Positions 1-6,846 of a stretch of 17,242 bases of DNA are shown one piece after another. Position numbers and translations under genes: made by a program. Source of the stretch: XYD12-FULL-36-8 sp041739035. Its GTDB lineage: Bacteria > Bacteroidota > Ignavibacteria > Ignavibacteriales > Ignavibacteriaceae. Positions within the stretch are counted from its first letter, which is position 1. The number at the start of each line of letters is the position of its first letter. The stretch lies in NCBI GenBank assembly GCA_041739035.1, contig JBGSOQ010000300.1, positions 1 through 17,242 of the forward strand, read 5' to 3'. The notes below the pieces were generated by a model. That model was given only the letters and a program-made list of their open reading frames with translations. It did no database searches and had not been told where the DNA came from.

Positions 1-956
1 ACAGCAAAAATTATTTTAAGTAATTTGTTTTCTATGTTATTCAGTACTAGTCGTTTGTTTTTTCCTTCAGCTACTTTGCGAAGGAAGTATTTCTTAAAAT
101 TCAGATTGTGTGTTCTTACAGATAATGCAGCAAGAAAAAGAAGTTTTCTAAGTTTAGCCGGACCACACCTTTTCGATCTTGGCGGTTTGCGTAGCGAAGT
201 TCCACTTGTTTGTTCATAAGGACATATGCCCGAGTAAGCAGCCGTGTGCCTGTAGTTAACATATTCAGTAAATCCTTTTGTTAAAACAAGAAGATTGGCT
301 GCAAGAAGAAGACCAACACCCGGTACTGACTTGGCTAAAGAAATCTTGTTCTTAAAAGAGCTGTCTTTATCGATTAGGTTTTTAATTTCTTGCTCAATCT
401 GTTTTATGTGTTCTTTGAGTTTATTGATGGTTTGCTCATAGATCTTGTTAGCAAGTGGAGTTTGATAGTACTTGTAGCTAAGAGTTTTAAGTGCATTTAC
501 ATTAGCGGTCATCTGCACGGTTAAATGCTCACGAGTAGTTAAAAGCACTTGTATTTGCTCTAAAATCTCATCCTTTGGCTTCCAAGCCGATAGTTTATCA
601 GTATATCTGTAAGCATATTCAGCGACGGTGAGAGCATCAATAAAATCGTTTTTTCTGGGTGAGTCTTTTGTTTTGTTCTTTACTTTGTGCGGAGCTTCAA
701 TACAAACAGTAAACCCCTTTGATACTAAGAAGTATGAAAGACTTTCAGAATAAACACCAGTTGCTTCCATGCAAAGGATTGCTTCTGAGGGTTGGATGTT
801 ATGCTTAAAAAGCAGAGAAACAAACCCAGAAAAACCACCAAAGTTATTGAGAAACTTTTGAGTTGAGAAAACAAGATTATCAGGACTGGTAATACAGCTG
901 GCAGAAAAGTCATCTGCCGATATATCAAAGCCGATGAAATATTTTGTTGTTTGCAT
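1..956 (-). CDS. IS110-family transposase (DEDD recombinase), 3' end outside window
   Basis: The frame is open from an ATG at 954-956 to the left edge, giving 318 codons with no stop, so the C-terminus is missing. The family is about 320-340 residues long, so only a short tail should be absent. The N-terminal RuvC-like DEDD domain shows D11 (GFDIS), E64 (CMEATG), and D104 and D107 (RKNDFIDAL). Residues 125-205 form a charged, probably coiled-coil linker (for example EQTINKLKEHIKQIEQEIK). The C-terminal Transposase_20 domain has the VPGVG motif near 211-215, then YSGICPYEQTSGTS, with S251 in the position of the catalytic serine of IS110 recombinases, followed by a basic segment. All catalytic positions are intact and no frameshift is seen, so the element may be active. 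It is divergent from nothing nearby and is unrelated in function to the adjacent mmd operon. Confidence 0.92.
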   Translation of the reverse strand, partial: MQTTKYFIGFDISADDFSASCITSPDNLVFSTQKFLNNFGGFSGFVSLLFKHNIQPSEAILCMEATGVYSESLSYFLVSKGFTVCIEAPHKVKNKTKDSPRKNDFIDALTVAEYAYRYTDKLSAWKPKDEILEQIQVLLTTREHLTVQMTANVNALKTLSYKYYQTPLANKIYEQTINKLKEHIKQIEQEIKNLIDKDSSFKNKISLAKSVPGVGLLLAANLLVLTKGFTEYVNYRHTAAYSGICPYEQTSGTSLRKPPRSKRCGPAKLRKLLFLAALSVRTHNLNFKKYFLRKVAEGKNKRLVLNNIENKLLKIIFA

Positions 957-969
957 TGTTCTTTTTAAT

Positions 970-1191
970 AAAACACCCACAGTGGTATGAGCTTACTCCA
1001 TTTTAATAATCTTTGATACGGAAATATTATTTAGCTTTAACCACCAAAGAGCCGGGTCTGATTCAGTGTTTAGTTTTAACTTGAGCTTGTCCTAGACTTA
1101 CTCGGTTCTTTGGGTATTTTATGTTAACCTTATTTTGTTATTAAATATGTATATAAAATTAAAATTATCTACGGTATTAGTCTAATGGAGT
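970..1191 (-). ncRNA. Candidate IS110 bridge RNA in the transposase leader
   Basis: This is the non-coding left end of the IS, read in the transposase direction. It contains a long-range stem: positions 1103-1113 (CGGTTCTTTGG on plus) can pair with 1044-1054 (CCAAAGAGCCG), 11 positions with one mismatch. Inside it a second 4-bp helix (1094-1097 with 1056-1059) closes a loop of about 34 nt. On the minus strand that loop carries GGACAAGCTCAAG, which resembles the REP-like DNA at the element's edge. A second segment nearer the transposase (AATGGAGTAAGCTC, about 989-1002) carries 8 bp complementary to the element's outer end (1184-1191). The order of target-like loop then donor-like segment matches the bridge RNAs of IS110-group elements. 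Transcript ends are unknown and the coordinates are approximate. Confidence 0.4.
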
Positions 1192-1210
1192 TCATAGAAG
1201 TGTGACTCTC

Positions 1211-1237
1211 AGACTTCGACAGGCTCAACCTGACAGG
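1211..1237. repeat. REP-like dispersed intergenic motif
   Basis: The core CTTCGACAGGCTCAACCTGA (from 1214) resembles a REP-like motif that I recall as common between genes in Bacteroidota/Chlorobi genomes. It can form a small hairpin (CAGG, 5-nt loop, CCTG). It lies directly after the mmdB stop codon and at the outer edge of the IS110 element. Only one copy is in the window, so its repeat nature is inferred. Confidence 0.45.
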
Positions 1238-1247
1238 TAAATATGTT

Positions 1248-2411
1248 TCAACCCATAAAGAAACTTAACAGAATACCCGCTGCAACAGCACTTCCGATAA
1301 CTCCCGCAACATTAGGAGCCATTGCATGCATCAGCAAATGATTTGTTTTATCATACTGCAAACCAATTACTTGAGAAACACGCGCACTATCAGGCACTGC
1401 CGAAACTCCTGCATTACCAATTAAAGGATTTATTTTATTTCCTTCTTTTAAGAATAGATTCATTACCTTAGCAAAAAATACTCCGCCAAAAGTAGCGATC
1501 ATAAATGAAACTGCTCCAAGAGCAAAAATTCCAACAGATTTTGAGGTTAAAAAAGTTGTTGCTTGTGTTGATGCCCCGACAGTTAATCCAATTAGAATAG
1601 TGACAATATCAATTAGAGAACCTTTAGCTGTATCTGCTAAACGCTTTGTCACTCCACTCTCTTTTAAAAGATTACCAAAAAAAAGCATACCCAGTAAAGG
1701 CATTGCACTTGGCACAATTAAAGTTGTAAGTATCAATCCTACGATCGGAAAGAGTATTTTTTCAGTTTTTGATACTGCTCTGGGAGGCTTCATTCTGATC
1801 AGCCGTTCTTTTTCTGATGTTAGCAACCTCATAATTGGCGGCTGAATTACAGGAACTAATGCCATGTAAGAATAAGCTGAAATTGCAATTGCTCCTACAA
1901 GTTCCGGAGCTAATTTTGATGAAAGAAATATAGCTGTAGGTCCATCGGCACCGCCAATTATCCCAATTGCTGCCGCTTGCTGCGGAAGAAAGTCTAAGAA
2001 TAGTGCTATCATGTAGGCACCAAAAATTCCAACTTGTGCTGCTGCTCCGAGCAGCATTAATTTAGGATTTGAGAGCAAGGCCGAAAAATCGGTCATCGCG
2101 CCAATCCCTAAAAAAATCAAGGGAGGGTAAATTCCTTTGAGAACACCAAAGTATAAATAACTCATTACACTTCCAGGTTCGTAAATTCCTATCTGAAGAT
2201 TTGCTCCTTGTAAAAATGGAATGTTCCCAACCAAAATTCCAAATCCAATTGGGACTAAAAGTAACGGTTCATATTCTTTTGCAACAGCCAAATAGATAAA
2301 TATTAATCCCACCATCAGCATCACAACATGCCCAATTGTGAAATTTGGGAAAGCTGTGTACCTAAAAAACTGGTCAAATCCGTGAGACATGAATTCAAAT
2401 AACTGTCCCAT
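1248..2411 (-). CDS. mmdB: Na+-translocating methylmalonyl-CoA decarboxylase, beta subunit
   Basis: This 387-residue polytopic membrane protein of the OadB/GcdB/MmdB family is the Na+ channel and carboxybiotin decarboxylase of biotin-dependent sodium pumps. It releases CO2 from the biotin on MmdC, consumes a proton and exports Na+. The signature GGADGPTAIFLSSKLAP starts at residue 153, and D156 corresponds to the essential Asp203 of Klebsiella OadB. The second signature, NPLIGNAGVSAVPDSARVSQ, spans 328-347. Its Asn and Gly residues match those implicated in Na+ binding in OadB. About nine or more hydrophobic segments are visible and the length is normal for the family. It is the last gene of the operon, starting 2 bp after the mmdC stop, which suggests translational coupling. 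The alternatives OadB and GcdB are disfavoured because the carboxyltransferase is of the acyl-CoA type and the epimerase gene is adjacent. Confidence 0.93.
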   Translation of the reverse strand: MGQLFEFMSHGFDQFFRYTAFPNFTIGHVVMLMVGLIFIYLAVAKEYEPLLLVPIGFGILVGNIPFLQGANLQIGIYEPGSVMSYLYFGVLKGIYPPLIFLGIGAMTDFSALLSNPKLMLLGAAAQVGIFGAYMIALFLDFLPQQAAAIGIIGGADGPTAIFLSSKLAPELVGAIAISAYSYMALVPVIQPPIMRLLTSEKERLIRMKPPRAVSKTEKILFPIVGLILTTLIVPSAMPLLGMLFFGNLLKESGVTKRLADTAKGSLIDIVTILIGLTVGASTQATTFLTSKSVGIFALGAVSFMIATFGGVFFAKVMNLFLKEGNKINPLIGNAGVSAVPDSARVSQVIGLQYDKTNHLLMHAMAPNVAGVIGSAVAAGILLSFFMG

Positions 2412-2413
2412 GC

Positions 2414-2857
2414 TTATGCTCCAATTTCGATAAGCACATCACCTTCAAGAACGGAATCACCTTTGCTGACTTTAACGGATTTAATTATTCCTTCTCTATC
2501 GGCATTTATATTATTTTCCATTTTCATAGCTTCCAGTGTTATAAGTTTTATTCCAACTTTAACCGTATCACCCTGTTTAACATGAACATCGAGAATAACC
2601 CCTGGTAAAGGCGATTTTATTAATCCAGTTCCCTTCTGCGCAGATGGAGCACTGGTTTTTAATTGAGAAGGAACTGATTCTGTAGTTGGCACTGCAACCG
2701 ATCTGACAAGTTTTGGTGTTTTAGTTTGACTGATGACTTTATCAATTTCAACTTCATAAACTGCACCATTAACTTCTATTTCGGCAATGTTATCTTCAAC
2801 ATTCAGAATTTTAACATCGTATTTATTGCCATGAATTGTAAACTTAAAATTTTTCAT
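2414..2857 (-). CDS. mmdC: Biotin carboxyl carrier subunit of methylmalonyl-CoA decarboxylase
   Basis: The protein has 147 residues. The C-terminal biotinyl domain (about 78-147) contains EAMKMEN, with K112 as the lysine to be biotinylated, in the usual position about 35 residues from the C-terminus. Residues 1-44 form a short beta-rich N-terminal region seen in the carrier subunits of decarboxylase pumps. A Ser/Thr/Pro/Ala/Lys-rich flexible linker (about 45-77) lets the arm swing between the cytosolic carboxyltransferase (MmdA) and the membrane decarboxylase (MmdB). The start ATG is preceded by AAGGA at a usable distance. It lies 15 bp after mmdD and 2 bp before mmdB in the same operon. A general acetyl-CoA carboxylase AccB is unlikely because no accC is present and the pump subunits flank it. 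Confidence 0.92.
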   Translation of the reverse strand: MKNFKFTIHGNKYDVKILNVEDNIAEIEVNGAVYEVEIDKVISQTKTPKLVRSVAVPTTESVPSQLKTSAPSAQKGTGLIKSPLPGVILDVHVKQGDTVKVGIKLITLEAMKMENNINADREGIIKSVKVSKGDSVLEGDVLIEIGA

Positions 2858-2872
2858 AATTACTATCCTTGT

Positions 2873-3283
2873 TTATCTTGGATGGCGTGTAAGTCCGTAA
2901 ATTTTTGAGCTCCATGGAGAATATGTTCTTGACACTTTATTTATTGTAAGTTCATAACTTTCCTTATCATGGGCTTCAGCAAAGTGTAAATGCAATGCCA
3001 TTGCAATTGCTGCATTCACCTCTCCGGACACCGATAAATCTATTTTATCTTCTTTACCAAATTTTCCCGTTTTTACTAAAAATCTTTTTAAATTGAAGTT
3101 GAGAACACGTGTAAGATTTGAGAATATGAGATACAGAAAAAGTAAAGAAATGAAAACAACTACATACCCTATAACCGTCATTCCTATTCCCCATGGATCA
3201 ATTTTTTGGAATAGTTCAGAATTTTTGTGAACAACAACTGCTGAAGTATCTTTAACAACTTGAAGTATTACTTCTAAAAACAT
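2873..3283 (-). CDS. mmdD: OadG-like small membrane subunit of methylmalonyl-CoA decarboxylase
   Basis: This 136-residue protein has one clear membrane segment at about 33-57, preceded by a short N-terminal stretch and followed by a soluble C-terminal half. That is the layout of OadG/MmdD subunits, which anchor and stabilise the pump. The C-terminal sequence SPWSSKIYGLTRHPR resembles the conserved SPW-containing end of the OadG family. The AMALHLHFAEAH stretch fits the MmdD tendency to have a conserved 'A-AIA-AL' helix. The start is supported by a strong Shine-Dalgarno site. The gene sits between mmdA and mmdC, as in known decarboxylase operons. Sequence conservation in this family is low, so the assignment rests on topology, C-terminal motif and context together. 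Confidence 0.85.
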   Translation of the reverse strand: MFLEVILQVVKDTSAVVVHKNSELFQKIDPWGIGMTVIGYVVVFISLLFLYLIFSNLTRVLNFNLKRFLVKTGKFGKEDKIDLSVSGEVNAAIAMALHLHFAEAHDKESYELTINKVSRTYSPWSSKIYGLTRHPR

Positions 3284-3286
3284 TTC

Positions 3287-3293
3287 TCCTCCT
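3287..3293 (-). promoter_or_regulatory. Strong ribosome binding site of mmdD
   Basis: The minus strand reads AGGAGGA three bases before the mmdD ATG, with the core AGGAGG 4-9 bases upstream. This is the strongest Shine-Dalgarno sequence in the window. Most other genes here have weak sites or none, so mmdD may be translated more efficiently than its neighbours or need help initiating after the mmdA stop 12 bp upstream. Confidence 0.7.
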
Positions 3294-3295
3294 AA

Positions 3296-4855
3296 CTATA
3301 ATGGTAAATTGGAATGTTTTTTGGGAGGATTAGCATCCTTTTTTGTTGCCAAAGACTGCAGCGCTCTTATAATTCTGAATCTTGTATTACGAGGTTCGAT
3401 CACATCATCAATGTATCCATATTTGGCGGCTACATAAGGTGTAGCAAATTTTTTACGGTACTCTTCCTCACGATCTCGAACAAACTTAATTCGTTCAACC
3501 GGATCATCAATAAGCTGCAATTCTTTTTGATGCAGAACTTCGATGGCACCTTTTGGTCCCATCACCGCAATTTCAGCACCCGGCCAGGCATAATTAATAT
3601 CACCTCGCAGATGTTTCGAACTCATGACATCATAAGCTCCGCCATAAGCTTTGCGAAGTATAACTGTAACTTTAGGAACTGTTGCTTCGCCGTATGCAAA
3701 TAAGAGTTTTGCACCGTGAATAATTATTCCCCCATACTCTTGAGCAGTTCCAGGTAGGAAGCCTGGTACATCTACAAAAGTTACAATCGGAATATTGAAT
3801 GCATCACAGAAGCGTACAAAACGGGCAGCTTTTCGTGAACAATTAATATCCAAAACACCAGCTAAATAATTTGGTTGATTAGCAACAATACCAACTGACA
3901 TTCCATTAAATCTTGCAAAACCCGTAACTATATTAGGAGCATAGTGTCTTTGTATTTCTAAAAATTCATTATGATCGACTACGATGTGGATTACATCTTT
4001 TACATCATAAGGTTTATTTGTTGCTTCTGGTATAACACTATTTAGCGTGTCATCAACTCTGTCAATTGGATCATCGCAAGCAACGAAAGGAGGATCTTCA
4101 AGATTATTTTGAGGAAGATAACTAAGCAATTTTCTTATTAAGGAAATTCCCTCTTCTTCATCATCAGCTACTAGATGGGCTACTCCCGATTTTGCACCAT
4201 GTATCATTGCCCCGCCAAGTTCATCTTCAGTCACAGTTTCACCGGTAACTGTCTTTACAACCTTAGGACCAGTTACGAACATGTAGCTTGCAGTTTTAGA
4301 CATTACAATAAAGTCTGTTAAAGCTGGAGAATACACAGCACCGCCAGCACAAGGTCCAAAAACTGCTGAAATTTGTGGTATTACTCCCGAGGCTAAAATA
4401 TTTCTTTGGAAAATATCTGCGTAGCCACCAAGACTTTTAACACCCTCTTGAATTCTAGCCCCACCGCTGTCATTAATTCCAATAACCGGAGCACCAACTT
4501 TAGTTGCTTTATCCATCACTTTACAAATTTTTTGAGCATACATTTCTGACAGTGAGCCGCCAAAAACAGTAAAATCTTGTGAGAACACATAAACTAACCT
4601 TCCATCAATTGTTCCATAACCTGTTACAACTCCATCCGAGAGATATGTTTCCTTGTCTAACCCAAAATCAATACTTCTGTGACAGACGAACATATCAAAT
4701 TCCTCGAAGCTGCCTTCATCAAGAAGAAGTTCTAATCTTTCTCTTGCCGTCAGTTTGCCTTTTTTATGTTGAGAAGCGATACGTTTTTCGCCGCCGCCGA
4801 GTTTAGCTTGCTCTCGAAGCGCCATTAATTCTTTTATTTTATCTTCCATTGCCAT
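3296..4855 (-). CDS. mmdA: Methylmalonyl-CoA decarboxylase, carboxyltransferase (alpha) subunit
   Basis: This 519-residue protein of the acyl-CoA carboxyltransferase family (MmdA / propionyl-CoA carboxylase beta) moves the carboxyl group from methylmalonyl-CoA to the biotin on MmdC. It has two crotonase-like halves. The N-terminal half has NDSGGARIQEGV (128-139) and FGPCAGGAVYSPAL (166-179). The C-terminal half has VPGFLPGTAQEYGG (363-376) and RKAYGGAYDVMSSKHLRGD (401-419), the glycine-rich oxyanion loops and CoA-binding segments. The length matches MmdA at about 510-525. MAME offers two possible starts three codons apart; I keep the first. PccB catalysing propionyl-CoA carboxylation is the main alternative. 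The neighbouring OadB-like and OadG-like subunits and the absence of a biotin carboxylase favour the sodium-pump role. Confidence 0.93.
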   Translation of the reverse strand: MAMEDKIKELMALREQAKLGGGEKRIASQHKKGKLTARERLELLLDEGSFEEFDMFVCHRSIDFGLDKETYLSDGVVTGYGTIDGRLVYVFSQDFTVFGGSLSEMYAQKICKVMDKATKVGAPVIGINDSGGARIQEGVKSLGGYADIFQRNILASGVIPQISAVFGPCAGGAVYSPALTDFIVMSKTASYMFVTGPKVVKTVTGETVTEDELGGAMIHGAKSGVAHLVADDEEEGISLIRKLLSYLPQNNLEDPPFVACDDPIDRVDDTLNSVIPEATNKPYDVKDVIHIVVDHNEFLEIQRHYAPNIVTGFARFNGMSVGIVANQPNYLAGVLDINCSRKAARFVRFCDAFNIPIVTFVDVPGFLPGTAQEYGGIIIHGAKLLFAYGEATVPKVTVILRKAYGGAYDVMSSKHLRGDINYAWPGAEIAVMGPKGAIEVLHQKELQLIDDPVERIKFVRDREEEYRKKFATPYVAAKYGYIDDVIEPRNTRFRIIRALQSLATKKDANPPKKHSNLPL

Positions 4856-4884
4856 AATTAATTCTCAATAAATATTCTTTTAAA

Positions 4885-5292
4885 TTATTCCGGTTTCTCA
4901 CAAAGTTCGGTTAACACACCAAAAGTAGATTTGGGATGAAGAAAAGCTATGTTCAATCCTTCCGCTCCTTTTCTACCCTGCTGGTCAATCAGCATTACAT
5001 TTTTAGATTTCATTTCATCAAGTGAATTTTGTAAACCCTTTGCAGCAAACGCAATGTGATGAATTCCCTCACCTTTTTTCTCGATAAATTTTCCAATTGG
5101 TCCTTCAACTGAAGTTGATTCGAGAAGTTCAATTTTGGTTTGACCAACCATAAAAAATGCCGTCCTGACTTTTTGATCAGCAACTTCTTCAACAGAATAA
5201 CACTTCAAACCGAGAACGTCCTCATAATATTTTTTTGCTTTGTCAATGCTTTTAACTGCTATACCGATGTGTTCAATGTGGGTAATGTTCAT
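4885..5292 (-). CDS. mce: Methylmalonyl-CoA epimerase
   Basis: This 135-residue vicinal-oxygen-chelate (glyoxalase-fold) protein interconverts (R)- and (S)-methylmalonyl-CoA, linking the B12-dependent mutase to the decarboxylase. It has two beta-alpha-beta-beta-beta halves. The likely metal ligands are H8 (EHIGIAV), Q51 (QTKIELLE), H78/H79 (GEGIHHIAFA) and E129 (FGVLTELCE), which matches the family pattern of two His, one Gln and one Glu. The length is typical. It is the first gene of the minus-strand mmd operon, 29 bp ahead of mmdA, and this pairing supports methylmalonyl-CoA as the substrate of the whole cluster. The ATG start is directly followed by the conserved ITHIEHIGIAV segment. No methylmalonyl-CoA mutase gene is in the window. 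Confidence 0.93.
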   Translation of the reverse strand: MNITHIEHIGIAVKSIDKAKKYYEDVLGLKCYSVEEVADQKVRTAFFMVGQTKIELLESTSVEGPIGKFIEKKGEGIHHIAFAAKGLQNSLDEMKSKNVMLIDQQGRKGAEGLNIAFLHPKSTFGVLTELCEKPE

Positions 5293-5429
5293 TGTTTACT
5301 CTTATTTCTTGAAAAAAATAAATCGTATTACTTTGACAAAGTTAATGCCATTATTAGTTGACTTAAGAAATTGATTTTAACGTTAATAGAATAGTTTATT
5401 GCTAATTTTGATTTCTTTAATAAGAAAAA

Positions 5430-5466
5430 CAAAAATAAAAATTCCTATTTGTGAGAAGAAAATAGG
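5430..5466 (-). terminator. Hairpin plus U-run on the minus strand, upstream of mce
   Basis: CCTATTT (5444-5450) and AAATAGG (5460-5466) form a perfect 7-bp stem with a 9-nt loop. Reading on the minus strand, the stem is followed by AATTTTTATTTTTG, which is terminator-like. It lies about 150 bp before the mce start, so it would either attenuate an mmd leader transcript or end a small minus-strand transcript originating between about 5467 and 5900. The stem is AT-rich, so termination strength is uncertain. Confidence 0.35.
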
Positions 5467-5860
5467 TAAAAAACAGCAATCGGTTTCTTGTTCAAATTTT
5501 AATTTATATAATTAAATCTAAATTCGGATTATATCTCTTAATCAAATTAAAAATTGACCGCTCAGCCTAAATAAGCTTTTGCTAATTTTTGGGTTAACGC
5601 GTTTGATTAAAATAAGACAGAAGTCAATGTTTAGTTTGATGCCAATAAAGTGAAGCATTCTCTTATCGAATTCCCATTCTTTCACATGAGAAAATAAAAT
5701 CCCCCGCTTCTTAAATCTGACAAGGAAAAATGTTGCCAATTACGAATTATTCTTAAATCAACTATAAATACTGATTTGTAAATGGCATATAACTTGTAAA
5801 AATTTTGCAATCAAAATATTTGTTAAGAAATTCTTTTACTGTATTTTTGTTTTGGATTTT

Positions 5861-5889
5861 TTGACGTGCTAAAAGTGTTATCTTAATTT
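5861..5889 (+). promoter_or_regulatory. Candidate sigma70-like promoter of the nuo operon
   Basis: TTGACG (5861-5866) and TAATTT (5884-5889) are separated by exactly 17 bp. This would place transcription start near 5896 and give a leader of about 16 nt with no Shine-Dalgarno sequence before the nuoA ATG at 5912. It is the best -35/-10 pair I see in the last 150 bp. In an AT-rich region such a match can arise by chance. Confidence 0.35.
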
Positions 5890-5911
5890 TCGCTAATAAA
5901 TTTTCTAATTA

Positions 5912-6349
5912 ATGCTAACTGAATTCGGCAAAATATTCGCCTTCATCCTGATTGCAATTCTCTTTGTTGTTGTTGCATTAATTGCCGCAAAATTAATCAG
6001 ACCTGCCCGGCCAACTCACGAAAAATTACTTACCTACGAATGCGGTGAAAATCCTGAAGGAAGTCCGTGGGTAAAATTTAATATCAGATTCTATGTTGTT
6101 GCTCTTATCTTTTTAATATTCTATGTTGAAGTTGTTCTACTCATTCCTTGGGCTTTAGTTTACCAGGACTATGGATTTGCAGGATTTGCAGTTGGTGCAA
6201 TCTTTTTGCTTTTGCTCGGTTTGGGTATGGCTTACGAATGGCGAAAAGGAGATCTTGAGTGGGATCGACCTAAATTAGTGCCGCCATCATTAAAAAAATC
6301 TTCAATTGAAAATTCAAATATAAAACTCACTGAAACAGAAGTCGTATGA
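5912..6349 (+). CDS. nuoA: NADH-quinone oxidoreductase (complex I) subunit A
   Basis: This 145-residue membrane subunit at the junction of the peripheral and membrane arms helps form the quinone cavity and E-channel. Three membrane helices are visible (about 8-29, 60-82 and 89-108). The loop motif TYECGENPEGSPW (41-53) is diagnostic and includes the ECG cysteine loop that moves during turnover. In the second helix, E73 corresponds to E. coli E81. The residue two before it, usually Asp (E. coli D79), is Y71 or Y72-like aromatic here (IFYVEVV). The C-terminus extends about 25 polar residues beyond the last conserved helix. It is the first gene of the nuo operon, and its stop overlaps the nuoB start by 4 bases (ATGA). 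Confidence 0.96.
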   Translation: MLTEFGKIFAFILIAILFVVVALIAAKLIRPARPTHEKLLTYECGENPEGSPWVKFNIRFYVVALIFLIFYVEVVLLIPWALVYQDYGFAGFAVGAIFLLLLGLGMAYEWRKGDLEWDRPKLVPPSLKKSSIENSNIKLTETEVV

Positions 6350-6846
6350 ATCTCACAGCATTATTAGATAAGCAATTCGCCGACAATAACATTGTGATCA
6401 CAACCGTTGACGATCTTTTTAATTGGGCAAGATTATCGTCTCTCTGGCAAGTCGGCTTCGGATTAGCTTGCTGTGCCATAGAAATGATGGCAACTTCTGC
6501 TTCGCACTATGATTTTGATAGGTTCGGTGTCATTCCAAGACCTTCCCCAAGGCAATCGGATGTGATAATAATTTCGGGAACCGTTACATTAAAAATGGCT
6601 TTGCGGGTAAAAAGATTGTACGAGCAAATGCCTGATCCAAAATATGTAATTTCGATGGGAAGCTGCTCAAATTGCGGTGGACCTTATTGGGAGCACGGTT
6701 ACCACGTTTTGAAGGGAGTCGATCGAGTAGTTCCAGTCGATGTTTATGTACCGGGTTGTCCTCCCCGCCCCGAAGCTTTGCTAGAAGGTTTGATGAAACT
6801 GCAAGAAAAAATTAGAAACGAATCGATGGTTAAGAAATCCGCATGA
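6346..6846 (+). CDS. nuoB: NADH-quinone oxidoreductase subunit B (N2 cluster)
   Basis: This 166-residue peripheral-arm subunit carries iron-sulfur cluster N2, the last electron carrier before quinone. The four cysteine ligands are present: the tandem C42-C43 (GLACCAIEMM), C107 (SMGSCSNCGG) and C138 (VPGCPPRPE). The segment DFDRFGVIPRPSPRQSD, with the conserved arginines facing the quinone site, is intact. Length and motifs are typical. It overlaps nuoA and nuoC by 4 bases each, indicating translational coupling of A-B-C. Confidence 0.97.
   Translation: MNLTALLDKQFADNNIVITTVDDLFNWARLSSLWQVGFGLACCAIEMMATSASHYDFDRFGVIPRPSPRQSDVIIISGTVTLKMALRVKRLYEQMPDPKYVISMGSCSNCGGPYWEHGYHVLKGVDRVVPVDVYVPGCPPRPEALLEGLMKLQEKIRNESMVKKSA

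Larger units (their letters stand above)
1..1212 (-). mobile_element. IS110-family insertion sequence, left-end portion (truncated by window edge)
   Basis: The element consists of a DEDD transposase gene on the minus strand plus about 255 bp of non-coding DNA upstream of it. IS110-group elements usually lack terminal inverted repeats and target duplications and carry a long non-coding left end that encodes the bridge RNA, and this layout fits. The outer boundary is not directly visible. I place it near 1192-1212, between an 8-bp motif echoed inside the left end (1184-1191) and the REP-like motif at 1211-1237. A CT dinucleotide (minus strand) at 1211-1212 is one possible recombination core. 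The right end lies beyond position 1. Confidence 0.75.
5293..5911. other. Divergent AT-rich intergenic region between mce and nuoA
   Basis: This 619-bp gap separates the minus-strand mmd operon from the plus-strand nuo operon and must hold both promoters. I see no convincing gene. A 65-codon minus-strand frame (5542-5739) begins with TTG, matches nothing I know and is probably chance. A TAACTTTG box on the minus strand (5337-5344) matches the TAnnTTTG -7 element of Bacteroidota promoters and could serve mce, but no clear -33 TTG partner is visible at the right distance. A hairpin and a sigma70-like promoter candidate are listed separately. Confidence 0.6.

Noticed and set aside
725..928. 67-codon minus-strand frame rich in hydrophobic residues
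   Set aside because: It is an out-of-frame shadow inside the IS110 transposase, whose own frame is open across the whole region and shows all catalytic motifs.
3296..4855. mmdA as propionyl-CoA carboxylase beta subunit
   Set aside because: The families are hard to separate by sequence, but the operon contains the OadB-like and OadG-like pump subunits and no biotin carboxylase, which points to decarboxylation.
5542..5739. 65-codon minus-strand frame in the mce-nuoA gap
   Set aside because: It starts with TTG, has no recognisable motif and no ribosome site that I can see. It is kept only as a possibility in the hairpin finding.
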